Source of the DNA: Clavibacter michiganensis subsp. tessellarius
GTDB lineage: Bacteria; Actinomycetota; Actinomycetes; Actinomycetales; Microbacteriaceae
Length of the DNA: 64,000 nt
Reading direction: 5' to 3'
Assembly (NCBI RefSeq): GCF_021922985.1
Contig: NZ_CP040788.1
Location: forward strand, 2,728,001-2,792,000
Shown here piece by piece: positions 26,770 to 34,616 of this stretch; the first letter of the stretch is position 1; every line of letters begins with the position of its first letter. The translations under genes were made by a program, and so were the position numbers. The notes beneath the pieces are model-generated. The model was not told the origin of the DNA. It did not search any database and saw only the letters and a program-made list of their open reading frames with translations.

Positions 26770-28203
26770 TCAGCTCGGGGTCGACCTCAGCAGCCGGCTC
26801 ACGGCGATCATCGCGCCGCCGACCACCGCCGGGATGCCGCCGCCGGGGTGCACCGACGCGCCGACCCGCCACAGCCAGGGCCGCCAGGGGTCGTTGTACG
26901 CGGGGCGGTGGAACGGCCCGCTCAGCCACGGCGGACGCGCGGCCCCGTAGAGCGCACCGTGCGGCTCGCCGCCCTCGCCGTAGTAGCGCGGATCGAGCAC
27001 CGTCTGCTCGTCGAGGAGGTCGGTGAGGGGCCCGTCGAGCCCCATCGCCGCGGAGACCCGGTCGACCTCGCGCCGCACGAATGGGTGGTCGGCCGTGTAG
27101 CGACCGCCGTCGGCGGGTGCGGTGAGCAGGATGCCCGCGGTGCCGTGCGGGTTCGGGTATACGTCGCCGGCGCGGTACTGGTTGACGAACACCATGGTGT
27201 CGGCCGGCTCGTCGCCCGCCTCGAGGCTGCGGTGCAGGGCGGCGGGCTTCGTCGGCAGCACCACGCTGTGCGTGGCGATCCCCGCCGGCAGCTCCTCCGT
27301 GAGCACGCCGTACAGCGCGACGCCCGAGCACGAGAGGATGCGGGGGCGCAGGCGCGGGAGGGCCGGGACCCGCGACGGGCCCATCAGCGCGGCCAGCCGG
27401 TCCGCGTCCAGGGCGCTCACGACGAGGTCGGCGGAGTACCGCCCGGAGGCGGTGGTGACCGACCCGCGCTCGATGCGCGTGACGGCCTCGCCGGTCCGCA
27501 CCTCGACCCCGGCCGCCTCGGCCAGCCGCCCCAGCGCGAGCACGATCTCGAACACGCCGCCGCGCGGCACCCAGGCGCCGGTCTCCGCCATGATCGCCGG
27601 CATGCTCGCGTAGAGGGCCGGCGTGCGCGCGGGCGAGACGCCGGCGTTGAGGGTGTGGATCGCGATGATCTCGCGCAGCCCGTCGGGCAGCCACGTGAGG
27701 CTGTCGAGGTAGGCCCGCGTCGTGAGGCGCGAGCCGTACACGGACAGCAGCCGGCGCACCGCGGGGAGGGCGGCCCGGTCGGTGGGGTCGGCGAGCAGGA
27801 GCGCGGTCACGTCGTCGGCGAGGGGCGCGTGGATGTCGGAGAACCGTCGCCAGGCGGGGTACCAGGGGTGGTCGGGCGCCACCGGCAGCGAGGTCTCCTC
27901 GCCGTCGAAGTAGTAGCGGCCGACCTCGGGCATCCGCACCAGGTCGAGCCCGCCGACGTCGCTCATGCGCTCGGACGCGCGCCCGCCGTCGCCGAGCCGC
28001 CGCAGCAGCTCGTCCCACACCGCCGGGAACGTCACCAGCGACGGCCCGGTGTCGATGCGGTCCTCGCCCAGCTGGATCCGACGGCTCTTGCCGCCGAGCT
28101 CCTCGGACGCCTCCAGCAGGGTGACGCGGTGGCCCGCGTGCGCGAGCAGCGCGGCGGCGGTCAGCCCGCCCATCCCGCCCCCGACCACGACGATGCGGCT
28201 CAT
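26770..28203 (-). CDS. CrtI/CrtD-family carotenoid desaturase
   Basis: FAD-dependent phytoene desaturase-family protein; 477 aa. N-terminal dinucleotide motif VVVGGGMGGLTAAALLAHAG at residues 4-23, then LEASEELGGKSR; the C-terminal family motif GASVHPGGGIPAVVGGAMIA is near 447. It likely desaturates or oxidises a carotenoid or its intermediate; 1-hydroxycarotenoid 3,4-desaturase (CrtD) is as plausible as CrtI. The ATG overlaps the stop of the prenyltransferase gene by 4 bp (ATGA). The stop is TGATCC. The rest of the carotenoid set (crtE, crtB, cyclase) is not in the window. Confidence 0.8.
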   Translation of the reverse strand: MSRIVVVGGGMGGLTAAALLAHAGHRVTLLEASEELGGKSRRIQLGEDRIDTGPSLVTFPAVWDELLRRLGDGGRASERMSDVGGLDLVRMPEVGRYYFDGEETSLPVAPDHPWYPAWRRFSDIHAPLADDVTALLLADPTDRAALPAVRRLLSVYGSRLTTRAYLDSLTWLPDGLREIIAIHTLNAGVSPARTPALYASMPAIMAETGAWVPRGGVFEIVLALGRLAEAAGVEVRTGEAVTRIERGSVTTASGRYSADLVVSALDADRLAALMGPSRVPALPRLRPRILSCSGVALYGVLTEELPAGIATHSVVLPTKPAALHRSLEAGDEPADTMVFVNQYRAGDVYPNPHGTAGILLTAPADGGRYTADHPFVRREVDRVSAAMGLDGPLTDLLDEQTVLDPRYYGEGGEPHGALYGAARPPWLSGPFHRPAYNDPWRPWLWRVGASVHPGGGIPAVVGGAMIAVSRLLRSTPS

Positions 28204-29096
28204 GGATACCCTCCGAACACGATCGCGACCATGAGCAGGACCCCGGCCAGCGTCCCCGCGATGTACGGGAACGCGACGGACAGGCGGTACAGGCGATGGC
28301 CGGTCGCCGGCGTCGGGTCGCGCAGCAGCGACACCACGAGGATGCCGGCGATCAGCAGGTCGACGGCCGCCACGGGCACGCTCACGACGGCGAACAGCGC
28401 GGCGGAGGCGATCCACCACGCGCCGCTCCACAGGGCCGTCCCGCGCGGGCCGAGTCGCACCGCGGTGGTCGTGATGCCCGCCTCGCGGTCCTCCCCGATG
28501 TCCTGCACCGCGTCGAACGCGTGCTTGGCGACGCTCCACGCCATCAGCCCGAGGGCGGCGGGCCAGACCGGCGCCACCTCGAGGGCCGCCGGCACGATCA
28601 CGAGCGGCAGCGCGTAGGCCGCGTTGCTCAGCGAGTCGAGGAAGGGGCGGGCCTTGAAGCGCAGCGGGGGCGCCGAGTAGAAGACGAACACGCCCGCGTA
28701 GAGCAGGATCGCCGCGTTCGCGAGCGGGGGCAGCACCAGGAGGAAGTACACGAGGAACGGGACGTTGAGGGCGGCGACGCCCCACGCGATGAGCCGGACC
28801 TCGGAGGGCAGGATCCGGGCGCCCTCGAGGGAGCCCTTGCGCGGGTTGGTCGCGTCCGTGTCCTGGTCGTAGACGTCGTTGACGCCGTAGATGAGGAGGT
28901 TGAACGGCAGGGTGAGCCAGAGGATGAGCGGCAGGGCCCGCAGGTCGAACAGCGCGCCGGTGAGCCACACGGCCACGAGGCCGGATCCGATGGTGTTGAT
29001 CCAGAGCACCGGTCGCGAGATGAGCACCAGACGGCGCACGGCCAGGGCGACCTCGGAGGGTGCGGTGCGCGGCATGCGCTCACTGCCATCGGTCAC
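28200..29096 (-). CDS. UbiA-type prenyltransferase, lycopene elongase-like
   Basis: Integral membrane prenyltransferase, about 298 aa and 8-9 helices. The two Asp-rich motifs are NDVYDQDTDATNPRKG near residue 82 and DAVQDIGEDREAG near 185. Pairing with a CrtI-like gene points to a carotenoid C45/C50 elongase (CrtEb/LyeJ type), as used for decaprenoxanthin-like pigments in related bacteria. Start choice: GTG 29096 has TACGCT 7 nt upstream; GTG 29102 (TACGCT only 1 nt away) and ATG 29075 are alternatives. Menaquinone-type UbiA enzymes are less likely given the operon. Confidence 0.78.
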   Translation of the reverse strand: MTDGSERMPRTAPSEVALAVRRLVLISRPVLWINTIGSGLVAVWLTGALFDLRALPLILWLTLPFNLLIYGVNDVYDQDTDATNPRKGSLEGARILPSEVRLIAWGVAALNVPFLVYFLLVLPPLANAAILLYAGVFVFYSAPPLRFKARPFLDSLSNAAYALPLVIVPAALEVAPVWPAALGLMAWSVAKHAFDAVQDIGEDREAGITTTAVRLGPRGTALWSGAWWIASAALFAVVSVPVAAVDLLIAGILVVSLLRDPTPATGHRLYRLSVAFPYIAGTLAGVLLMVAIVFGGYP

Positions 29097-29160
29097 TCGC
29101 ACGAGCGTACGCGGTGGACGAGAGCGTCGGCCTTACGGCTTCCGGGCCCAGACTGTCCGG

Positions 29161-30357
29161 ATGCGCATGATGCTGCTCACCGCCGGCACCCGAGGCGACG
29201 TGGAGCCCTTCGCGGCCCTCGCCCGACACGCCGCATCCCGCGGCCACGAGGTGCGGCTGGCCCTGCCCGACGACGCGGTCGCGCCCGAGGGCGTGGACTG
29301 CGTGCGCCTCGGCCTGGACGTGCAGCGGGTGCTTACCCCGGCGAGCCGCACCCCCTGGGCCATCGCGCACCACCTGCGCACGGAGGTGCGCCCCGCGATG
29401 CGGCGCACGATCGTCGCCGCGGTCCGCGAGACGGTCGCCTACGCGCCCGACGTGGTGGTGCACCACCCCCTGATCCTCAGCGCGCCGATGGTGGCGGATG
29501 CGCTCGGCGTGCCGCGCGTTGTCGTGGAGTTCGCGCCGGTCGCCACGGCCAGCGACCGCTTCCCCGCCGCCGGCGGTCCCACGGCCACCCGCGACCTCGG
29601 TGCGCGCAACCGGTCTACCTACGCGGTGCCCCGCGCCCTCGCGCGCCTCTTCGACGGCGACATCGCGCGCGCCGCGGCCGAGCTGCCGGGCGGTCGTCGC
29701 CCCGCCGGGCGCTCGCCGTCGCGCGCGACGCTGATGGCCGCGAGCCCCGCGCTGCTGCCCCGGCCCGACGACTGGCCGGAGCGCGTGCACCAGACCGGGG
29801 CCTGGTACGACGAGTCGCCGGCGGCGTCGCTCGACCCGGTCGTCGCGGAGTTCCTCGCCGCCGGGCCCGTCGTCGTCGCCTCGTTCGGCTCCATGGCGAA
29901 GGGGCAGGCGTCCGCCCGCGGGCGCGCGATCGTCACGGCCGCCCGCGCCCACGGCCTGCGGGTGCTGGTCCTCACCGGCTGGGGCGGGCTCGCGCTGCCG
30001 GAGGAGTGCGCCGGACCCGACGTGCTGGTCGTGCGGTCGGCGCCGTTCGACCGGGTGCTGCCGGGCGCGGCGCTCGTCGTGCACCACGGCGGGGCCGGCA
30101 CCTCCCACGCCGTCGCCCGTGCCGGCGTGCCCGCCGTCGTCGTGCCCTTCATGGCCGACCAGCCGTTCTGGGGCGCCCTGCTGCACCGCCGCGGAGTGGC
30201 CGCCGCCCCGATCCCGCTGCGCCGCCTGTCGGTCGACGCCCTCGTGCCCGCGATGGGCGAGGCCCTCTCCCGGCGGGAGCGGGCGGCCGAGGTGGGTGGG
30301 CTCATGCGGCGGGACCGCGGCGTGCATCAGGCGCTCGAGGTGCTCGAGTCCCTCTGA
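29161..30357 (+). CDS. Family-1 glycosyltransferase, carotenoid glucosyltransferase-like
   Basis: 398-residue GT-B enzyme of the UGT/MGT type. N-terminal TAGTRGDVEPFAALARHA is typical of sterol and antibiotic glucosyltransferases; the C-terminal donor-binding motif is HHGGAGTSHAVARAGVPAVV near residue 300, followed by PFMADQPFWG. It is divergent from the carotenoid pair with only 64 bp between starts, so glucosylation of the C50 carotenoid (CrtX-like) is a plausible job. Start ATG 29161 is preceded by CAGACT at 6 nt. Confidence 0.8.
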   Translation: MRMMLLTAGTRGDVEPFAALARHAASRGHEVRLALPDDAVAPEGVDCVRLGLDVQRVLTPASRTPWAIAHHLRTEVRPAMRRTIVAAVRETVAYAPDVVVHHPLILSAPMVADALGVPRVVVEFAPVATASDRFPAAGGPTATRDLGARNRSTYAVPRALARLFDGDIARAAAELPGGRRPAGRSPSRATLMAASPALLPRPDDWPERVHQTGAWYDESPAASLDPVVAEFLAAGPVVVASFGSMAKGQASARGRAIVTAARAHGLRVLVLTGWGGLALPEECAGPDVLVVRSAPFDRVLPGAALVVHHGGAGTSHAVARAGVPAVVVPFMADQPFWGALLHRRGVAAAPIPLRRLSVDALVPAMGEALSRRERAAEVGGLMRRDRGVHQALEVLESL

Positions 30358-30362
30358 TGCGC

Positions 30363-30376
30363 GCCCGGCGCCGGGC
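30363..30376. terminator. GC palindrome between convergent genes
   Basis: GCCCGGCGCCGGGC is a perfect 14-bp palindrome just after the glycosyltransferase stop and before the end of the convergent SDR gene. It may terminate transcription; evidence is only the symmetry and position. Confidence 0.35.
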
Positions 30377-30409
30377 CCTCCCCGCGCGGTCGGCGCCGGT
30401 GGGCGTCGG

Positions 30410-31123
30410 TCAGCCGAGGATCGCGCGCATCCTCTCGTAGAACGGGGCGGGGTCGCCGGCCAGCGAGTCCTTCACCATGCGGCTCCAGTCGTCGACGACC
30501 ACCTCGACGGATCCGGCGACCAGCCCGTCGAGCGACGCCCGCGGCACGTCCCGCGGGGCGATCATCGGGCCGTCGTAGCCGGCCATGATGTCGGTGTCGG
30601 CCGCCCCGAGGTGCACGCCCTGCACGAACGTGCCCTGCCCGGCGAGCTCCAGCCGCACCGCGTTGGTCATGTTCCACTCGGCCGCCTTCGCCGCCGCGTA
30701 GCCGCCGTTGCCCGCGGTCGAGAACCACGACAGCGCCGACAGGATGTTGACGAACGCGCCGCCGCCGTTCGCGGCGAGCACGGGCGCGAAGGCGCGGATC
30801 ACGCCGAGGGTGCCGTAGAAGTGGGTGTCCATCTCGCGGCGGATCTCCGCCATGTCGCCCGTGACGAGCGTCGCGCCCGTGGAGATGCCCGCGTTGTTGA
30901 CGACGAGCGTCACGTCGGATGCGGCCTCGGCGGCGGCGGTCACCGACGCGGGGTCGGCGAGGTCGAGGCGCAGCACCTCGACGCCGGGGATGTCGATCGC
31001 CTCGGGTCGGCGCGCGGTCGCGTAGACCTTGCGGGCGCCGCGCTCGAGGAGCTCCTCGACGAAGGTGCGGCCGATGCCGCGGTTGGCGCCGGTGACGAGG
31101 GCGACCTGATCCTGGATGTCCAT
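30410..31123 (-). CDS. SDR family oxidoreductase under MerR control
   Basis: 237-residue short-chain dehydrogenase. Cofactor motif TGANRGIGRTF near residue 11, NNAGIS near 79, catalytic Ser in LSALSWF and Tyr/Lys in YAAAKAA. ATG 31123 has AGGAGGA upstream. Its promoter has a 20-bp spacer with a palindrome (31175-31206), and a MerR gene is divergently transcribed next to it, so that regulator probably controls it. Substrate unknown. Confidence 0.88.
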   Translation of the reverse strand: MDIQDQVALVTGANRGIGRTFVEELLERGARKVYATARRPEAIDIPGVEVLRLDLADPASVTAAAEAASDVTLVVNNAGISTGATLVTGDMAEIRREMDTHFYGTLGVIRAFAPVLAANGGGAFVNILSALSWFSTAGNGGYAAAKAAEWNMTNAVRLELAGQGTFVQGVHLGAADTDIMAGYDGPMIAPRDVPRASLDGLVAGSVEVVVDDWSRMVKDSLAGDPAPFYERMRAILG

Positions 31124-31174
31124 GCGTGCTCTTCCTCCTGCCGCCCGCGTCGTTCGCGGAGTGCGGCGCGGCCT

Positions 31175-31206
31175 ACGCTAGGAGTTGACGTCGACGTGAA
31201 GGGCAA
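31175..31206 (-). promoter_or_regulatory. MerR-type promoter of the SDR gene
   Basis: On the minus strand a -35-like TTGCCC (31206-31201) and a -10-like TAGCGT (31180-31175) are separated by exactly 20 bp. The spacer contains a near-perfect palindrome, TTCACGTCGACGTCAA (31200-31185), with a single mismatched pair. An over-long spacer filled by a palindrome is the hallmark of promoters activated by MerR-family distortion. Confidence 0.8.
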
Positions 31207-31257
31207 GTCCGCCCGCGAGATCGACGTCTCCGACGGATCACGAGGGAAGAGGGCGGC

Positions 31258-31665
31258 ATGCTGCGGATCGGCGACGTGGCGGGACGCGCGGGCGTGAGCA
31301 CCCGGGCGCTCCGGTACTACGAGGAGCAGGGCCTGCTGCCGGCCGAGCGCACCAGGAGCGGCCAGCGCGTCTACCCGGAGGCCGCGATCGAGCGCGTGCA
31401 GCTCATCCAGCAGCTGTTCGCCGCGGGCCTCCCGAGCCGCACGATCCGCCAGCTGCTGCCGAGCGTCGACAGCGGCGTCGCGGCGCCCGAGTCGCTGGCG
31501 CTCCTCCGCTCCGAGCGCGACCGGATCACCGCGGCCATCGCCGAGCTCGAGCGCGCCCGCGAGGAGCTGACCCGCGTCATCGACATCTGCCTGCACCCGA
31601 CGCCCGAGCACTGCCCGGCGCTCCGCGAGGGCGGGGCGGCCCACGCGGAGGTCGTCGCGGCCTGA
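31258..31665 (+). CDS. MerR-family transcriptional regulator
   Basis: 135 residues. N-terminal winged HTH (LRIGDVAGRAGVSTRALRYYEEQGLLPAERT), a dimerisation helix (about 80-112), and a C-terminus with two Cys (DICLHPTPEHCPAL). The Cys spacing is not a known metal site that I can name. It likely activates the divergent SDR gene through the 20-bp-spacer promoter. ATG follows GGAAGAGGGCGGC. Confidence 0.9.
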   Translation: MLRIGDVAGRAGVSTRALRYYEEQGLLPAERTRSGQRVYPEAAIERVQLIQQLFAAGLPSRTIRQLLPSVDSGVAAPESLALLRSERDRITAAIAELERAREELTRVIDICLHPTPEHCPALREGGAAHAEVVAA

Positions 31666-31977
31666 CGGAGGTGGGGCCATCCCGGCCGAGGGTGATGGCA
31701 GAACGCTCGCCAGGCGTCCACCGGCGAGGGGACCCCGTCCCCGGTTCTGCTCCGCTGCCGTGTGCGGCGAGGCGGGCAGCAGTCAGCTGACTCGCCGCGA
31801 TCGAGGTGCTCGTAGCGGAGGCGACGACGACCGAGGCGGAGATGATCGACGCCGTGACGTCGTCGTCTCGGTTGGATGAGGAGCGGAGGGGCAGCGTGGT
31901 ATCCGCGTCCGGCGCCCATCCACCTGAGGTGGACACCATCCCCACACGCGTTGACGATGGATGAAGGAGGTACCGCC
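31666..31977. other. Structured intergenic region
   Basis: 312 bp with no supported protein gene. It contains a nested set of inverted repeats between 31699 and 31749 (outer CAGAAC/GTTCTG enclosing CTCGCC/GGCGAG and GGAC/GTCC) and a second hairpin at 31764-31798 (GCGGCGAG/CTCGCCGC) that holds the 12-bp palindrome AGTCAGCTGACT. A small RNA or attenuator is possible. A perfect ribosome-binding site for the next gene closes the region. Confidence 0.4.
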
Positions 31978-32157
31978 ATGACGATGGCGCAGAGGAACCC
32001 GAGCCCGAGCGCACTCGAGAAGCGCATCCAGGCCGGTGAGACCGACCCCATCAGCGACGCAGAACGGGCATCGGCCGCCCGGATCCGGATCATGGTCGAC
32101 AAGAAGCGCGGCCGGAAGACCGAGGGCTGGATCAAGAAGCTGGCCACGAGCGCGTAG
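31978..32157 (+). CDS. 59-aa basic conserved-looking small protein
   Basis: Soluble small protein, strongly basic at the end (VDKKRGRKTEGWIKKLATSA). It has an excellent start (GAAGGAGG 7 nt before ATG) and is followed 13 bp after its stop by a strong terminator, so it is a monocistronic small gene. No membrane segment, no Cys. Possible nucleic-acid or ribosome-associated peptide; unrecognised. Confidence 0.75.
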   Translation: MTMAQRNPSPSALEKRIQAGETDPISDAERASAARIRIMVDKKRGRKTEGWIKKLATSA

Positions 32158-32169
32158 CTCGCGATCGAC

Positions 32170-32207
32170 ACGAGAGGGACCCCGCCGCACGGCGGGGTCC
32201 CTCTCGT
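32170..32207 (+). terminator. Strong hairpin terminator
   Basis: Perfect 18-bp inverted repeat: ACGAGAGGGACCCCGCCG and its complement around a minimal loop. It follows the 59-aa gene by 13 bp and is the strongest hairpin in the window. Confidence 0.9.
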
Positions 32208-32230
32208 CGTGGCGGACGCGCTGGCCGGAA

Positions 32231-32244
32231 CGTCGCATGCGACG
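32231..32244. other. 14-bp palindrome CGTCGCATGCGACG
   Basis: A perfect palindrome between the terminator and the end of the convergent gene. It shares its half-site CGTCGCA with the inverted repeat upstream of glpT. Possible operator; it is far from any start codon, so its role is unclear. Confidence 0.4.
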
Positions 32245-32264
32245 GTTCGGGACCGATGGCGCCC

Positions 32265-32627
32265 CTACGGCCGCTCGTCCACCACGCCCACGAACCGGCT
32301 GCCGATCCCGTCGACCTCGCGGCGGGCGAGGCCGAGCGCCGGCTCGGGGAGCTCGTCGGGGGAGTGCCGCTCGCAGGAGAGGTAGGAGAAGTCCGGCCAC
32401 CACTTCTTCGGGCGCACGGCCTCCGTGAAGCCGCAGACCTCGCACGTCAGCTGGACCCAGACGGGCCGCTTGCCGGTCGCGTTGGCGCGGGACTGCGCGA
32501 GCCAGGCGGGCGGATCCTGGTCCATCGCGGCGATCTCGGACTCCGGGACGCGCCCCGGGATGCCGTGGCGCGTGGCCATCTCCAGCGGGATGCCCAGCCG
32601 CAGCGCGGCCTCTCGTCTCGTGATCAT
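32265..32627 (-). CDS. Small protein with CxxC...CxxH zinc-ribbon-like site
   Basis: 120 residues. The N-terminal 50 residues resemble a helix-turn-helix or excisionase-like segment (MITRREAALRLGIPLEMATR). The middle carries LTCEVCGFTEAV ... YLSCERHSP, a Cys2-CysHis arrangement that could bind zinc. ATG 32627 is preceded by TACCCT at 8 nt. Family not recognised; a DNA-binding role is a guess from the two features. Confidence 0.65.
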   Translation of the reverse strand: MITRREAALRLGIPLEMATRHGIPGRVPESEIAAMDQDPPAWLAQSRANATGKRPVWVQLTCEVCGFTEAVRPKKWWPDFSYLSCERHSPDELPEPALGLARREVDGIGSRFVGVVDERP

Positions 32628-32715
32628 GTCGGTCCAGGGTACGCGGCGGCGCTCGTCGGCTGAGCATCGGCCGAACTGGATTGCGCACAACCTAGTTCCG
32701 TGGCAGGGTCGAGCC

Positions 32716-33252
32716 ATGACCGATCGCGAGCCCTGCGCCCCCGCCGACGAGACAGCGCCGCCCGCGCGCATCGCCGACGAGCTGGTCTGCTTCTCGCTCT
32801 ACACGGCGTCGCGCTCCACGACGCAGGCCTACCGCGCGCTCCTCGCACCGTGGGGCCTCACCTACCCGCAGTACCTGGTGCTGGTGCTGCTCTGGTCCGG
32901 CGACGACCGCACGGTCACCGAGCTCGGGCAGCAGCTCGACCTCGACTCCGGCACGCTGTCGCCGCTGCTCGCGCGGATGGAGGAGGCCGGGTTCATCGCC
33001 CGCCGCCGGATCTCCGCCGACCAGCGCGTCGTCACCGTCTCGCTCGCGGATCGCGGCCGCACCGTGCGGGCCGAGCTCGCGCACGTGCCCGCGGCGATCA
33101 TCCGCGGCATGGGCCTCGACCTCGACCGCGCTCGGCAGCTGCTGGCCACCCTGCACCTGCTGACCGCGGGCATGCAGGACGCCACGGCCGAGGCGCTCGC
33201 GCACCCCGCGACACGGCCGGCCGAGGCCTCGGCGCGCACCCGCACCCCCTGA
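32716..33252 (+). CDS. ohrR: MarR-family peroxide sensor OhrR
   Basis: 178 residues. The conserved reactive cysteine lies in ADELVCFSLYTASRS (Cys26), followed by the near-invariant GLTYPQYLVLVLLW, a winged HTH (TVTELGQQLDLDSGTLSPLL) and the wing ARRRISADQRVV. OhrR represses ohr until organic peroxide oxidises the Cys. A Thr/Arg-rich tail follows the family core. CAGGGT is 6 nt before ATG. It lies 59 bp upstream of ohr, an arrangement known for this pair. Confidence 0.9.
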   Translation: MTDREPCAPADETAPPARIADELVCFSLYTASRSTTQAYRALLAPWGLTYPQYLVLVLLWSGDDRTVTELGQQLDLDSGTLSPLLARMEEAGFIARRRISADQRVVTVSLADRGRTVRAELAHVPAAIIRGMGLDLDRARQLLATLHLLTAGMQDATAEALAHPATRPAEASARTRTP

Positions 33253-33311
33253 TCCGCACCACCATCCCCACCCCCGGCCGCCACGAGCGACCACGAACGG
33301 AAGGAACCGAC

Positions 33312-33734
33312 ATGGACGCCCTCTACACCGCGGAGGCACTCGCCACGGGAGCCGGCCGCGACGGCCGCGTCGCCGTCAGCGACAGCGACCTCGCGCTCGA
33401 CCTCTCCATCCCCAAGGCCATGGGCGGATCCGGCGAGGGCGCGAACCCCGAGCAGCTCTTCGCCGCCGGCTACGCCGCGTGCTTCCACTCCGCGCTGCAG
33501 GGCGTCGCCCGCGCGCGCAAGGTGAAGATCGCCGACTCGAGCGTCGGCAGCCGCGTGAGCATCGGATCCAACGGCCAGGGCGGCTACATGCTCGCCGTGC
33601 ACCTCGAGGTCGTCATCCCCGGGGTCGAGCACGACCTCGCGCAGGAGCTCGCCGACCAGGCCCACCAGGTCTGCCCCTACTCGAACGCGACCCGCGGCAA
33701 CATCGAGGTCGTCGTCACCGTCTCGGACGACTGA
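33312..33734 (+). CDS. ohr: Organic hydroperoxide resistance protein Ohr
   Basis: 140-residue OsmC/Ohr thiol peroxidase, normal length. Both catalytic cysteines are visible, in AAGYAACFHSAL and HQVCPYSNATRGN. It reduces organic hydroperoxides using lipoylated proteins. AAGGAA with a short spacer precedes ATG. Its stop overlaps the doxX start by one base (TGATG). Confidence 0.95.
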   Translation: MDALYTAEALATGAGRDGRVAVSDSDLALDLSIPKAMGGSGEGANPEQLFAAGYAACFHSALQGVARARKVKIADSSVGSRVSIGSNGQGGYMLAVHLEVVIPGVEHDLAQELADQAHQVCPYSNATRGNIEVVVTVSDD

Positions 33735-34150
33735 TGGCCGCCCTCACCCGCGCGCACCGCACGTCCGTGCCGCGCACCGTCGCCCGCGTGGTGCTCGGCT
33801 CGTTCCTCGCGTTCGCCGGCGTCTCGCACCTCACCGTCGCGCGCGAGGAGTTCCGCGCGCAGGTCCCGAAGTCGCTGCCGGTGCCCGAGGACGTGACCGT
33901 CATCGGATCCGGCGTCGCCGAGATCACGCTCGGCTCGGCCCTGCTGTTCGCGCGCTCGCGCCGCGGCCTCGCGGGCTGGGCGGCCGCCGCGTTCTTCACG
34001 GCGATCTTCCCGGGCAACATCGCGCAGTACGTCCACAAGCGCGACGCCTTCGGCCTCGACACCGACGCCAAGCGCTTCCGCCGCCTGTTCTTCCAGCCGG
34101 TGCTCATCGCGGTGGCGCTCTGGTCGACGGGGGTGCTGAAGAAGCGCTGA
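33734..34150 (+). CDS. DoxX-family membrane protein
   Basis: 138 residues with four helices. The family patterns GSFLAFAGVSHLTVAREEF and FPGNIAQYVHKRDAFGLDTD are typical of DoxX/MauE-like proteins. Translationally coupled to ohr (ATG shares a base with the ohr stop), so it likely takes part in the peroxide response, perhaps as an electron-transfer or redox partner in the membrane. The exact role is not known. Confidence 0.8.
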   Translation: MAALTRAHRTSVPRTVARVVLGSFLAFAGVSHLTVAREEFRAQVPKSLPVPEDVTVIGSGVAEITLGSALLFARSRRGLAGWAAAAFFTAIFPGNIAQYVHKRDAFGLDTDAKRFRRLFFQPVLIAVALWSTGVLKKR

Positions 34151-34159
34151 CCCGCGGCA

Positions 34160-34211
34160 CGCACGACGACGGCCGCCGGATCCCGTATGGGACCGGTGGC
34201 CGTCGGTCGTG
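34160..34211 (+). terminator. Hairpin after the ohr operon
   Basis: Long imperfect inverted repeat with arms CACGAC.ACGGCC.CCGG.TCCC and GGGA.CGG.GGCCGT.GGTCGTG. It lies just past the doxX stop. Several single mismatches, but the overall stem is long. Confidence 0.65.
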
Positions 34212-34294
34212 ACGTGGCCGCCCGCGCGTCGTGAGCGTGCCCGTCCCTCGGCCCGGAGGTGCGCGGGGCCGCCGCGACCTGCCAGGCTGTCGGC

Positions 34295-34507
34295 ATGGCG
34301 GACGACCGGGACGAGGGCCTGGCCTCGTCGATCATGCGCGACCAGTACCTCTACCTCGTGATCACGGGGGTCGTCGCGATCGTCTACGGCACCCTGCATC
34401 CGGAGCAGCGCGTGCTCGGCTACGTCGCCGGCGGGCTGTTCATCGTGGTCGGCGGCATCCTGCTCCGCTGGTCGCTGCGGCGGAAGCGGGAGCGCGGCGG
34501 GCGATAG
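34295..34507 (+). CDS. 70-aa two-helix membrane protein
   Basis: A small protein with a charged N-terminus (residues 1-18) and two helices (about 19-36 and 42-60), ending in RRKRERGGR. CAGGCT is 6 nt before ATG (leaderless pattern). Unrecognised; the topology suggests a short hairpin in the membrane with both ends inside. Confidence 0.7.
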   Translation: MADDRDEGLASSIMRDQYLYLVITGVVAIVYGTLHPEQRVLGYVAGGLFIVVGGILLRWSLRRKRERGGR

Positions 34508-34548
34508 GCGGGACCGGTGGTCGCGGTCCTTGACCGGGTTCGCGGGCC

Positions 34549-34577
34549 TTGACCGGCCTCGCCGTGCACGGGACGCT
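34549..34577 (+). promoter_or_regulatory. Likely promoter of the VOC gene
   Basis: TTGACC (34549-34554) and GACGCT (34572-34577) are separated by 17 bp, upstream of a strong ribosome-binding site (GAGGAG) for the 34617 gene. A second TTGACC lies at 34530. This is one of the few clear leadered sigma-70-like promoters in the window. Confidence 0.6.
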
Positions 34578-34616
34578 GATCGCATCGACGCCGACCGTCT
34601 CGAAGAGGAGACCGCC

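Noticed and set aside
31577..32014. Minus-strand frame in the structured intergenic region
   Set aside because: Ser/Thr/Arg low complexity, no start signal, and it overlaps the MerR and 59-aa genes.
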